Shown here in pieces: positions 24,982 through 33,093 of a stretch of DNA of 64,000 bases; positions within the stretch are counted from its first letter, which is position 1; each line of letters begins with the position of its first letter. Position numbers and translations under genes: made by a program. The notes beneath the pieces are model-generated. The model did no database searches. It was not told the origin of the DNA and was given only the letters and a program-made list of their open reading frames with translations. The stretch covers positions 1-64,000 of the forward strand of contig NZ_JANHDN010000005.1 in the NCBI RefSeq assembly GCF_024494565.1, read 5' to 3'. Source of the stretch: Halorubrum rutilum (lineage in GTDB: Archaea > Halobacteriota > Halobacteria > Halobacteriales > Haloferacaceae).

Positions 24982-26649
24982 ATGCTACACAGCACCGGGC
25001 CGCTGCTGTCGATCGACGTCGGCGCGCGGACGACGGCGGAGACGGACATCGGGGGGGTTCAGGAGCGATACATCGGCGGGCGCGGCGTGGCGACGCGGCT
25101 CGCGCACGAGCGGATCCCGTTCGACGCGGACCCGCTCGGTCCCGAGAACCGGGCCGTCTTCACCACCGGGCCGATGCAGGCGTCCCAGATGAGCTTCACG
25201 GGGCGGACGAACTGCACCGCGGTGTCGCCGCTGACGGACGGGCTCCTCTCGTCGAACGCCGGCGGCTTCGTCTCTCGTCACCTCGCGGCGACGGGGTACG
25301 GGGCGATCGAGCTGACCGGCGCGAGCGACGAGCTGGTGATCGTCCACGTGCGCGACGACGGCGTCGAGTTCGAGGCGGTGCCGGGGCTCGCCGGGGCCAC
25401 GGTCCCGGAGACGACCGGCTACCTGGAGGACGAGCGCGACATCTCCAGCGACCGGACGGCCGTGATCGGCCCCGCGGGCGAGAACGAGGTCCGGTTCGCG
25501 TCGATCATGACGACGGAGGAGCGCGCGTTCGGCCGCGGCGGGCTGGGGGCGGTCCTCGGCGCGAAGAACGTGAAGGCCGTCACGTTCGGCGGCGACTCGG
25601 CGCCCGAACTCTCGATCGACGCGACCGCGACCGATATCCACCGCGAGGCCGCCACCGAGGACCACATCATGAAAGAGCAGGGGACGGTGGCGGTGATGGA
25701 CCTCGCGAACGAGATGGACGGGCTCCCGTCGTACTACTTCTCCGAGCGCTCCTTCGAGGGCGTCGAGGGGATCAACGGCGCCGCCGTCGCGGAGAAGAAG
25801 TACAAGAAGGGGACCTGTTCGGCCTGCGCGTTCGCCTGCAAGCTCCCGACCCGCGACGAGGCGCGCGGCGTCGAGACCGAGGGGCCCGAGTTCGAGGTGG
25901 CGATGGCGTTCGGCTCCAACGCCGGGGTCGACGACGTCGTCGACGTGATGGAGTCGAACCGCCTGTGCGACGAGTACGGGCTCGACGCGATCTCGATGGG
26001 GAACACGATCGCCGCCTACCTCGCCGCCGAAGACGAGTTCGGTAACCGCGAGCTCATCTGGGACCTCGTCGAGAAGACCGCCCGCCGAGAGGGCGTGGGG
26101 GACCGGCTCGCCGAGGGGATCGGTCGGATCCACGACGACCTCGGCGTGGGGAACTGGTCGGTGAAGAACATGGACTTCGCGGCCCACGAGGGGCGGCTCC
26201 TCCACGGACAGGCGCTCTCGTACGCGGTCGCGAACCGCGGCGCCGACCACATGTACGCGACGTTCTACTCGGTGGAGTACCCCCTCGTCGAGGAGGGGGA
26301 GGCGATGGCGCCCGCGGGGTTCGAGGGGAAGGCCGAGCGGCTCGTCGAGCGCGAGAACCTGATGGCGCTCAACGACAGCGGCGTCGTCTGCAAGTTCTCC
26401 CGCGACTTCATGACGCCGGAGCGGTACGAGCTCCTGTTCGACGCCGACTTCGAGGAGCTGCTCGCGGCGGGCGCGCGGACCGTTACCTTGGAGCGCCACT
26501 TCAACAACCGGCGCGGCCTCGACGGCGATGACGACCGGCTCCCGTACGAGGCGGAGCTCCCCGGCCTCGACGACGCCATCGACTCGTACTACGAGCTCCG
26601 CGGGTGGAACGACGACGGCACGGTGCCCGAGTCGGCGCTGCCGGCGTAG
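24982..26649 (+). CDS. Aldehyde ferredoxin oxidoreductase (tungsten/molybdopterin)
   Basis: 555 aa; the ATG giving MLHSTGPLLSIDVG matches the usual start of haloarchaeal homologues. AOR enzymes oxidise aldehydes to acids, passing electrons to ferredoxin through a bis-pterin metal centre and one 4Fe-4S cluster. Cluster ligands are visible as CSACAFAC (Cys279, Cys282, Cys286) and Cys470 in SGVVCKFSRDF. ERAFGRGGLGAVLGAKNVKA is the pterin-binding signature; TEGPEFEVAMAFGSNAG is also conserved. It sits between the DoeA-like gene (divergent) and a sensor kinase. Oxidation of aspartate semialdehyde, the step done by DoeC in bacteria, is a possible role; no evidence beyond position supports it. Confidence 0.92.
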   Translation: MLHSTGPLLSIDVGARTTAETDIGGVQERYIGGRGVATRLAHERIPFDADPLGPENRAVFTTGPMQASQMSFTGRTNCTAVSPLTDGLLSSNAGGFVSRHLAATGYGAIELTGASDELVIVHVRDDGVEFEAVPGLAGATVPETTGYLEDERDISSDRTAVIGPAGENEVRFASIMTTEERAFGRGGLGAVLGAKNVKAVTFGGDSAPELSIDATATDIHREAATEDHIMKEQGTVAVMDLANEMDGLPSYYFSERSFEGVEGINGAAVAEKKYKKGTCSACAFACKLPTRDEARGVETEGPEFEVAMAFGSNAGVDDVVDVMESNRLCDEYGLDAISMGNTIAAYLAAEDEFGNRELIWDLVEKTARREGVGDRLAEGIGRIHDDLGVGNWSVKNMDFAAHEGRLLHGQALSYAVANRGADHMYATFYSVEYPLVEEGEAMAPAGFEGKAERLVERENLMALNDSGVVCKFSRDFMTPERYELLFDADFEELLAAGARTVTLERHFNNRRGLDGDDDRLPYEAELPGLDDAIDSYYELRGWNDDGTVPESALPA

Positions 26650-26752
26650 GACGGACGCGCGGCCGACTTCCGACCCGGGGACCGCGGACGGGGTGACGAC
26701 CGAACCGCCGCGCCGGGTTCACCTTTATATATCTTGTCACGATACGACGCGT

Positions 26753-28174
26753 ATGTGCCCGGCGATCGACTCGATCCGGATCCTCCACGTCGACGACGAG
26801 CCGGACGCCGCCGACTCGGTCACCGCGTTCCGCCAGCGGGCGGACGACCGTTTCGTCACTGAGACGGCGACGAGCGCCGGTGCCGGGTTGGAACTGCTCT
26901 CCGAACGCGAGTTCGACTGCGTGATCTCGGAGTACGATCTGCCTCGGACGGACGGGATCGAGTTCCTCGAAGCCGTCCGCGAGGACCACCCGACGCTCCC
27001 GTTCATCCTCTTCACCGGAGCCGGAAGCGAGGAGGTCGCCAGCGAGGCCATCGCCGCGGGCGTGACCGACTACCTCCCGAAGGGGAGCGACTCCGACGGC
27101 GATACCGTCCTGAGCGACCGCGTCCTGGACGCCGTCGAGTCCGCTCGGTCGGGACCGGACCCCACCGAGCGCACCCGCAAACTGCGCAAGTACGAGCGCA
27201 TGGTCAACACGATGCAGGAGGCCGCCTGCATCTACGACCCGGACGGCCGCTTCGACACCGTCAACGAGTACCTCGCCGAGTGGTACGGGACCACTCGGGA
27301 GGAGATCGAGGGGCGACGGAGCGCCCTCATCGCTCACATCAGACGGCAGGGACAGACCGATCGATACGAGGAACTGCTCGACGGGGACCGCGCGGAGATC
27401 CACGGCGAACTCGAGGACGAGTTCCCGGGACGCGGGCGCGCCGTCCTCGAATATCGCCTGACGCCGCTGACCGTCGAGGGGAGCGTCGAAGGCGCCGTCG
27501 GCGTCGCGAGGGACATCACCGAGCACCGGGAACGCGAGCGGGAGCTGCGGCGGCAGAACGAGCGGCTCGACGAGTTCGCGAGCGTCGTCTCCCACGACCT
27601 CCGGAACCCGCTTCAGCTGGCCGACGGTCGGCTGGAGCTCGCCAGGGCGGAGTGCGACACGGAGCACTTGGCGCACGTCGATCGCGCCCTAGACCGGATG
27701 GACGCCCTCGTCGAGGACCTGCTGACGCTGGCGCGGGACGGCGAGGCCGCCGCCGACCGCGACCGGGTCGACCTGGCGGCGGTGGCCGAGGAGTCCTGGG
27801 GCACCGTCGAGACGGCCGACGCGACCCTCGTCATCGACACGGACCGAACGGTCGACGCCGACGAGAGCCGCCTCAGGCAGGTCTTCGAGAACCTCGTCGG
27901 GAACGCGATCGAACACGGGGGCGACGACGTGACCGTGACCGTCGGCGACCTCGACGACGGCTTCTACGTCGAGGACGACGGACCGGGGATCCCCGAAGAC
28001 GACCGAGAGGACGTGTTCGACGCCGGGGTCTCGACGACCGAAGCGGGGACCGGCTTCGGGCTGCGCATCGTCGAGCAGGTGGTCGAGGACCACGGCTGGG
28101 AGGTCGCCGCGTCGGACGGCCGCGACGGCGGCGCGCGGTTCGAGATCACCGGCGTCACCGACGGGTCCGAGTAG
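26753..28174 (+). CDS. Hybrid sensor: receiver-PAS-histidine kinase
   Basis: 473 aa. Residues 8-125 form a receiver domain (LHVDDEP, LFTGAGSE, YLPKG), but the phospho-acceptor position reads CVISEYDLP, with Glu60 in place of Asp, so it may be locked or signal-independent. Residues 145-260 are a PAS domain (MVNTMQEAACIYDPDGRF). HisKA carries His281 in FASVVSHDLRNPLQ. The ATPase domain has NLVGNAIEHG, VEDDGPGIPEDD and GTGFGLRIVEQV. No membrane segment is present, so it is a cytoplasmic sensor. A strong TTTATATATC box lies about 20-30 bases before the ATG. It has no adjacent output regulator. A link to control of the island is possible. Confidence 0.88.
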   Translation: MCPAIDSIRILHVDDEPDAADSVTAFRQRADDRFVTETATSAGAGLELLSEREFDCVISEYDLPRTDGIEFLEAVREDHPTLPFILFTGAGSEEVASEAIAAGVTDYLPKGSDSDGDTVLSDRVLDAVESARSGPDPTERTRKLRKYERMVNTMQEAACIYDPDGRFDTVNEYLAEWYGTTREEIEGRRSALIAHIRRQGQTDRYEELLDGDRAEIHGELEDEFPGRGRAVLEYRLTPLTVEGSVEGAVGVARDITEHRERERELRRQNERLDEFASVVSHDLRNPLQLADGRLELARAECDTEHLAHVDRALDRMDALVEDLLTLARDGEAAADRDRVDLAAVAEESWGTVETADATLVIDTDRTVDADESRLRQVFENLVGNAIEHGGDDVTVTVGDLDDGFYVEDDGPGIPEDDREDVFDAGVSTTEAGTGFGLRIVEQVVEDHGWEVAASDGRDGGARFEITGVTDGSE

Positions 28175-28209
28175 GGCGCTCGGGCTCCGGGCCCCTCGAC
28201 CGCGGGCGA

Positions 28210-29586
28210 CTACTCGGCGACCGCCAGCTCCGCCGTCGCCGCGATCGCGTCCGCGATGACCTCGGTGCCGACCTCCGCCTGTCGCCGCGTCAGGACGAGC
28301 GGCGGGAGCAGCCGCAGGACGTTGCCGTACTGGCCCGCCGTCCAGACGAGGACGCCGTGCTCGTAGCAGTACTCCTGGATCGCGTCGACGCGGTCGTCGT
28401 CCGGGTCGCCGTCGGCGTCGACGAACTCGACGCCGACGAAGAGCCCCTTCCCGCGGACCTGGCCGACCCCCGGATCGCCGTCGCCCGCGTCGCTGAGGCG
28501 GTCGCGGATCCGCGCGCCGACCTCGGTCGCGTGGTCAAGCAGGTCGTGCGACTGAATGTACTCGATGGCGCGCAGGCCGCCGACCATCGCCGGGACGTGC
28601 CCGCGGTAGGTGCCCGCGTGGTCGCCCGGTCCCCAGGTGTCGAGGTCCTCGTGGTACATCGTCCCCGACAGGGGCTGGCCGTTGCCGCCGAGCGCCTTCG
28701 CGGTCGTCATCACGTCGGGCGTGACGTCGTAGTGCTCGGACGCCCACCACTCGCCGGTGCGGCCCATCCCGACCTGGATCTCGTCGAACATCAGCGGGAG
28801 GTCGTTCTCGTCGGCGATCTCGCGGAGCCCAGAGAGGAACCCGTCCGGCGGGGCGACGACCCCGCCCTCGCCCTGGATCGGCTCGACGAAGATCCCCGCC
28901 GGGTCCGTGAGGCCGCCGTACGGCTCCTCGACGATGGCTCTGACCTCGTGGAGCGCGTGCTCGACCGACGCCTCGGGACTCCGCCCGTCCTGGAACGGGT
29001 ACGGGAACGGCGCGTGCACCACGTCGGAGAGCAGCGGGCCGTACGGCTGCTTGAACTTCTTGTTCGCCGTGATGCTCATCGCGCCGGCCGTCGCCCCGTG
29101 GTAGGAGTTCCGGAAGGCGATCAGCCCGTTTCCGCCGGTGTTGTACTTCGCGAGCTTGATCGACGCCTCGACGGCGTCGCTTCCGGTCGGGCCGCCGAAG
29201 ACGAACCGGTTGTTGCCGGCGAGGTCCCCGGGCGCGATCTCGTCGAGCTTGTCGATGAGGTCGAGGCGAGGTTCCGTCGGGAAGTCGACGGTGTGGGTGA
29301 GCTTGTCGATCTGCTCGTGGACGCCCTCGTTGACGTACGGGTTCGCGTGGCCGACGTTGTACACCCCGATGCCGGCGAAGAAGTCGAGGAACACGTTGCC
29401 GTCGGCGTCCTTCAGCGTGGCGCCCTTCCCCTCCTCGAACGCGAGCGGGATGTCGTTCGGGTACGCGACCGCGCTGCTGTCGATCTCGCCCTGCCTGTCG
29501 AGGAGGCGATGCGAGTTCGGACCGGGGACTCGGTCGACGCTCGGCTCCTCCGCGAAGTGTAGGTCGTGTATCGGCGGTCCTGGCAT
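28210..29586 (-). CDS. Class III aminotransferase, diaminobutyrate-transaminase-like
   Basis: 458 aa from the ATG giving [18 protein letters not shown]; an in-frame ATG nine codons upstream is possible. Motifs: [79 protein letters not shown] and Schiff-base Lys297 in [13 protein letters not shown]. The [10 protein letters not shown] and [10 protein letters not shown] forms are closer to 2,4-diaminobutyrate/GABA transaminases than to ornithine enzymes, so it is a reasonable DoeD candidate. It is downstream of and convergent with the sensor kinase. A GTGTATAC box lies 57-64 bases upstream. Confidence 0.88.
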   Translation of the reverse strand: MPGPPIHDLHFAEEPSVDRVPGPNSHRLLDRQGEIDSSAVAYPNDIPLAFEEGKGATLKDADGNVFLDFFAGIGVYNVGHANPYVNEGVHEQIDKLTHTVDFPTEPRLDLIDKLDEIAPGDLAGNNRFVFGGPTGSDAVEASIKLAKYNTGGNGLIAFRNSYHGATAGAMSITANKKFKQPYGPLLSDVVHAPFPYPFQDGRSPEASVEHALHEVRAIVEEPYGGLTDPAGIFVEPIQGEGGVVAPPDGFLSGLREIADENDLPLMFDEIQVGMGRTGEWWASEHYDVTPDVMTTAKALGGNGQPLSGTMYHEDLDTWGPGDHAGTYRGHVPAMVGGLRAIEYIQSHDLLDHATEVGARIRDRLSDAGDGDPGVGQVRGKGLFVGVEFVDADGDPDDDRVDAIQEYCYEHGVLVWTAGQYGNVLRLLPPLVLTRRQAEVGTEVIADAIAATAELAVAE

Positions 29587-29642
29587 ACCCCAACCGATAC
29601 GATCCGCCCACATAGAATTGATGCAACCAGCAATCAATGACA

Positions 29643-29650
29643 GTGTATAC
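29643..29650 (-). promoter_or_regulatory. GTGTATAC box before aminotransferase 2
   Basis: GTGTATAC in the context CAGTGTATACGGAATTCG; the centre GTATAC is self-complementary. It resembles the motif in front of the M24 gene, which is likewise followed by GAATTC. Weakest of the five sites. Confidence 0.3.
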
Positions 29651-29708
29651 GGAATTCGTTTTCAGATCGCGGTCGACGCCGTCGGATCGCCGCGACGCCG
29701 CGGCCGGA

Positions 29709-30377
29709 TCAGGCCTCCGCTCGACGGACGAGCGCTCGGAAGTTCTCGAACGCCCGCCCGGCGGTGACCTCCTCGAACGAGTGACCGCGCGAGTCCCACT
29801 CGAAGTCCTCGACGAGCCGGTCGCGGTGGGCGGCCGTGATCTCCGGGTGGAACTGGACCGTCCACAGGGGCGCCGTCCGGTGACGCGTGCCGAACACGCG
29901 GGCGTGAGGCGCCGACGCGATCACGTCCATCCCCTCGCCGGGGTCCGTCACGGCGTCGCCGTGTAGCGAGACGACGACCGGGTCGACCCCCTCGAACAGC
30001 GGGTCGTCGTCGAGGGTCGCCTCGACGAGCGCCGCGGTCGTCCCGACCGCCTCGACGCTCCCGCCGAGCGCCGCGTTGGCGACCTGGTGTCCGAAGCAGA
30101 CGCCGAGCGTCGGGACCTCCCGCTCGACCAGCTCGCGGACGAGCGCCTCCTGCTCGGCGATCCACGGACGGCTCTCGGCCTCGTAGACGGCGGCCGTGCT
30201 GCCCGTCAGGACGACGCCGTCCGCCTCGTCGACCGGCACTCGCTCGCCGGCGACGAAGTCGACCTCCTCGGCGGTCGGGAACGCCGCCGCGAGCGCGTCG
30301 CAGTGGTACTCGCAGTCGGCGTCGACCTCGTTCCGGACGACGTACAGCTCCGACGGGCCCGTGGTGGCGGTTGTCAC
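29709..30377 (-). CDS. Class I glutamine amidotransferase-like protein
   Basis: 222 aa from a GTG start. A stand-alone GATase1 domain that releases or transfers ammonia from an amide. The nucleophile elbow is TLGVCFGHQ (Cys), and the catalytic His/Glu pair is in TVQFHPEIT. DGVVLTGSTAAVYE is the usual oxyanion-side loop. It resembles the GMP-synthase-like single-domain group (for example gamma-glutamyl-amine hydrolases such as PuuD in polyamine use), but is not GuaA. It follows the aminotransferase on the same strand side of the island, separated by 122 bp, so a role in amine breakdown is plausible. Confidence 0.85.
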   Translation of the reverse strand: MTTATTGPSELYVVRNEVDADCEYHCDALAAAFPTAEEVDFVAGERVPVDEADGVVLTGSTAAVYEAESRPWIAEQEALVRELVEREVPTLGVCFGHQVANAALGGSVEAVGTTAALVEATLDDDPLFEGVDPVVVSLHGDAVTDPGEGMDVIASAPHARVFGTRHRTAPLWTVQFHPEITAAHRDRLVEDFEWDSRGHSFEEVTAGRAFENFRALVRRAEA

Positions 30378-30468
30378 ACGCGTCCGTTCGTCGGCGCCGG
30401 CCTTATCGTTTCGGCTCGTCGGATCGGTCGTGTCGGTCCTGTGACGCGGGTCGGTTCGTCACGGCGAG

Positions 30469-30588
30469 ATGCGCGGGACCGGATTCGAACCGGAGGAAGA
30501 CGTGCTCACTCGCTTCGCTCGTTGCGCGCGACTTCCGGGGTTCGAATCCCGCGCGCAGACACGCCTCTCACGTTCGTTCGAGGCGGTA
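30469..30588 (-). repeat. tRNA-Leu 3'-end repeat module (direct, inverted, direct copies)
   Basis: Reading on the minus strand from the tRNA-Leu 3' end: a hairpin (CGCCTC at 30562-30567, GAGGCG at 30580-30585), then an inverted T-arm/acceptor-like segment (30535-30557), a core beginning GGAAGTCGC and ending CGTCTTCCTCCGG, then a perfect 25-base direct copy of the tRNA 3' end (30469-30493, equal to 30588-30612). The same architecture and core follow tRNA-Gly at 51.6 kb. See findings. Confidence 0.75.
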
Positions 30589-30673
30589 TGCGCGGGACCG
30601 GATTCGAACCGGCGGACCCCTACGGGATAGCGTCCTAAGCGCTACGCCTTTGGCCTGGCTCGGCAACCCGCGC
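30589..30673 (-). tRNA. tRNA-Leu(UAG)
   Basis: An 85-nt class II tRNA on the minus strand. Acceptor stem GCGCGGG/CCCGCGC with discriminator A; D-arm GCCGAGCCAGGCC; anticodon stem TAGCG/CGCTA around loop CTTAGGA, giving anticodon UAG; a long variable arm (TCCCGTAGGGGT), as expected for Leu; T-arm CCGGTTCGAATCCGG. CCA is not encoded. No intron is seen. Confidence 0.93.
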
Positions 30674-30748
30674 GCGGACTACCGTACCCGAGTGGCTCAA
30701 AAATAGTTGTCGCTACCGCCCCGCGGCGCTCGCCTCGCCCCGCGTCCC

Positions 30749-31321
30749 TCAGAGCTCGGTCTCGAACGGCAGCAGGTCGAGCACCGCCTCCTCGCCGACC
30801 CGGTCGATGAGCCGCTCCGCGAACAGCACCGCGGCGACCCCGAGCCCGATCCCGAAGAGCGTGTCGGAGAGGTAGTGGGTACCGAGGTAGATCCGCGAGA
30901 AGGAGATCAGTCCGGCGAAGCCGGCGGTGACCGCGAAGGGCAGCACGTCTGAGTCGCGCGCGATCGTCGCGTACGCCGTCACGGCGGCGGCGTGTCCGGA
31001 GGGGAACGAGCTCGTCACGCCGGTGTCGCCCTCGGTGATACAGACCGGGTCCGGCGGGAACGGGCGCTCGACGAGCGACATCAGCCCCCAGACGACGACG
31101 CCGAGCAGCGACAGCGCGACGACGCTCGTGACGAACTCCTCGCGCCAGCCGGCGAGGTAGAACAGCCCGACGAACACGGCCCCGGCCGTGACGGAGCCCA
31201 GGCCGGTCATCGACGTCATCATCACCGTCAGAATCCCCGTGCGGATCGCTCCGATGAACTCGACGGTGAGCCGATCGACCCAGTAGACGGAACTCAGAAT
31301 CTCCCCGATCAGCGCGTACAT
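30749..31321 (-). CDS. PAP2-family membrane phosphatase
   Basis: 190 aa with five or six hydrophobic segments. Dephosphorylates a lipid phosphate or pyrophosphate at the membrane. The three PAP2 motifs are C1 VERPFPPDP (partly degenerate, no Lys), C2 SSFPSGHAAAV (nucleophile-side His) and C3 SFSRIYLGTHYLSDTLFG (S-R-x5-H-x3-D complete). It could act on polyprenyl pyrophosphate or phosphatidylglycerol phosphate; the sequence does not decide. It is transcribed toward the tRNA-Leu locus. Confidence 0.9.
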   Translation of the reverse strand: MYALIGEILSSVYWVDRLTVEFIGAIRTGILTVMMTSMTGLGSVTAGAVFVGLFYLAGWREEFVTSVVALSLLGVVVWGLMSLVERPFPPDPVCITEGDTGVTSSFPSGHAAAVTAYATIARDSDVLPFAVTAGFAGLISFSRIYLGTHYLSDTLFGIGLGVAAVLFAERLIDRVGEEAVLDLLPFETEL

Positions 31322-31363
31322 GCGTGGCCGAACCTATCGGCCGGACGACCATAGGGGTCCCGT

Positions 31364-32065
31364 TCAGGCGCAGAACTCGCAGTCGCAGTACGCGGCGCAG
31401 ACGGGGTTGTCGCAGTCGGCGTTACGCGCCGAGCAGTGCGTCCGGCCGTGCCGGATCAACAGCACGTGGAGCGGGTAGGTCAGCTCGTCGGGCACCAGTT
31501 CGTCGAGCGCGTCGTGCGCCGCCTCGTTCGACGCCGACTCCGGGACGGGCCCGAACCGCTTCGAGACGCGCTCGACGTGGGTGTCGACCGCCATCGTCGG
31601 CTTGCCGAAGTGGAAGTTCAGGACGACGCTCGCGGTCTTCGGGCCGACGCCCTTGATGTCCGTGAGCCACGCCTTCGCGTCGTCGGTCGCCATCGCGTCG
31701 AGGAAGGCGAGCGAGTAGGCGCCGCCCGTCTCCTCGCGGATCGCGGCGAGCGCGCGCTGGATGCGGGCGGCCTTCTGGTCGGGGAGCCCCGCCACCCGGA
31801 TCGTCTCGGCGAGCTCGTCGTGGTCGGCCGCCTCGATCGCCGCGAAGTCGTCGTACCGGTCGAACAGCGACTCGGACGCACGGCTCGTGTTCTCGTCGGC
31901 GACGTTCTGCGAGAGGATCGTCGTCACCAGCTGGCGCACGCCTTCCCCGGGCTCGGCGGTCGGGTCGGCGCCGTGCTCGGCGGCCCGGTCCACCGGCTCG
32001 TACAGCGACACCAGGTCGTCGTGCAGCTCTCGCACCCGCGTCTCGTCCCACGCTTGCGTGGACAT
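31364..32065 (-). CDS. nth: Endonuclease III-type DNA glycosylase/AP lyase
   Basis: 233 aa from the ATG giving MSTQAWDETRVRELH; a longer frame upstream is non-coding in character. Removes oxidised pyrimidines and cuts the AP site. The helix-hairpin-helix is TDIKGVGPKTASVVLNF with the catalytic Lys, followed by TMAVDTHVERVSKRF with the catalytic Asp. QLVTTILSQNVADENTSRA is the conserved N-terminal helix. A Cys-rich C-terminus (HCSARNADCDNPVCAAYCDC) supplies the 4Fe-4S cluster, with one or two extra Cys compared with the E. coli spacing. Confidence 0.92.
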   Translation of the reverse strand: MSTQAWDETRVRELHDDLVSLYEPVDRAAEHGADPTAEPGEGVRQLVTTILSQNVADENTSRASESLFDRYDDFAAIEAADHDELAETIRVAGLPDQKAARIQRALAAIREETGGAYSLAFLDAMATDDAKAWLTDIKGVGPKTASVVLNFHFGKPTMAVDTHVERVSKRFGPVPESASNEAAHDALDELVPDELTYPLHVLLIRHGRTHCSARNADCDNPVCAAYCDCEFCA

Positions 32066-32201
32066 ATCCGGGGTACGGGCGACACCGACTTTAGCGCGAC
32101 GGCCGGGGCGACCCGGACCGCCGCTCGATCGGCCCCCGGCCGCCATCGCGGCGCCCCCGCTCCGCGCGGCCTTTTTATATCGCACCGTCCAACGGACGGG
32201 C

Positions 32202-32510
32202 ATGTACCGAGCGAGCGATCGCGTCGACAACGCGGCGTGGATCGACCGGCTCGACGACGCGTGCGCGACGCTCGACCTCGACGACGAGGCGCTCTCGACG
32301 GCGACGGACCTGTTCCTGTCCCGAGCCCCCGAGGACGACCGCGGGAAGCGCGTCGCCGCCGCCGCCAGCCTCTACGCCGCCGCGCTGATCCGCGGCCAGG
32401 AGCGCTCGCAGTCCGCCGTCGCCGACGCGATGGACGTCTCGCGGCTCTCCGTGCAGAAGCGCTGGAAGCCCATTTTGAAAGACGCCGGCTTCTCGCCGCC
32501 GACGTGGTAG
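32202..32510 (+). CDS. Single-repeat TFB-like (cyclin-fold) protein
   Basis: 102 aa. LDLDDEALSTATDLFLSRA, KRVAAAASLYAAALIRGQER, SQSAVADAMDVSRLSVQKRW form one cyclin repeat of the transcription factor B type, with the terminal helix-turn-helix that in TFB touches the BRE. There is no N-terminal zinc ribbon, no B-finger and no second repeat, so it cannot recruit RNA polymerase as a normal TFB does. It may compete with TFBs or act as a promoter-specific regulator. A TTTTTATATC box about 20-30 bases upstream sets a leaderless start. Confidence 0.78.
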   Translation: MYRASDRVDNAAWIDRLDDACATLDLDDEALSTATDLFLSRAPEDDRGKRVAAAASLYAAALIRGQERSQSAVADAMDVSRLSVQKRWKPILKDAGFSPPTW

Positions 32511-32589
32511 CGGGTCCGGGAGACGCTTCTCCGAAGCGGGTCGCCTCTCGACGAGACCCGTCTCCGTCGATCGGCTCGCACCGGCGACA

Positions 32590-32637
32590 TATTTATATAT
32601 GAATGTAAAGTACGCTTTACTGTAAAGCGAGCTTTAC
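32590..32637 (+). promoter_or_regulatory. Promoter with twin palindromic operators
   Basis: A TATA box ATTTATATATG (32591-32601) is followed at once by two palindromes: GTAAAGTACGCTTTAC (32605-32620) and GTAAAGCGAGCTTTAC (32622-32637). Both have GTAAAG/CTTTAC arms around a 4-base centre and lie one and a half helical turns apart. The next operon encodes an HTH protein, the obvious candidate to bind them and repress its own operon. Confidence 0.7.
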
Positions 32638-32651
32638 ACTCGTGCCCTCCC

Positions 32652-33068
32652 ATGAGCGAACACACCGCTCCCGCGACGGCGGGGCCGGCCGCGCGGAAAC
32701 GGTACAAGCGCATCGCCTACGGACTGCTCGGCGCCGGCATCGCGGCGCTGTTCGTCGCCGTCGCCCTCGACCGGTTCGTCCTCGGCGTCGCCTGCTACTG
32801 GGCCGGCGGTATCGGCATGGGGCTCGTCCAGCGGTTCAGCCCCGTGACGCTGTACGACGAGCGCGACGACGCCATCGAGCGCCGGGCCAGCCAAACCACG
32901 CTGAACCTCTTCGCGTACGTCTTCGTCCTCGGAACGCCGGGCGGGCTGGTGTTGGCGGAGACGGGGTACGTCGACCTCCCCGGCGAGTTCTACGGCGCGA
33001 CGTGGACCCTGTTCGCGGTGTACGTCGCCTTCGGGGCCGCCGTCCTCTACCACAGGCGACGCACATGA
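32652..33068 (+). CDS. DUF2178-like two-to-four-helix membrane protein
   Basis: 138 aa. Hydrophobic segments are visible at about 20-55 (AYGLLGAGIAALFVAVALDR, VLGVACYWAGGIGMGLV), 85-105 and 115-133. The cytoplasmic loop YDERDDAIERRASQTTL is the signature I associate with DUF2178, a family regularly paired with a small Cro-like HTH gene. The HTH gene begins 25 bp later. Function is unknown; gene pairs of this type are thought to be membrane stress or transport regulators, which I cannot confirm. Confidence 0.7.
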   Translation: MSEHTAPATAGPAARKRYKRIAYGLLGAGIAALFVAVALDRFVLGVACYWAGGIGMGLVQRFSPVTLYDERDDAIERRASQTTLNLFAYVFVLGTPGGLVLAETGYVDLPGEFYGATWTLFAVYVAFGAAVLYHRRRT

Positions 33069-33093
33069 ACGCGGCGACCCACCGCCGTCTGCC

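Noticed and set aside
30469..30493. A second tRNA gene or simple attachment site beside tRNA-Leu
   Set aside because: Only the T-arm and acceptor 3' part is present, and the D-arm and anticodon are absent. The shared core with the tRNA-Gly locus fits a repeat module better than a lone integrase att site.
30480..30706. Short frames such as MRGTGFEPADPYGIAS over the tRNA-Leu locus
   Set aside because: These peptides arise from tRNA T-arm sequences and are classic false genes.
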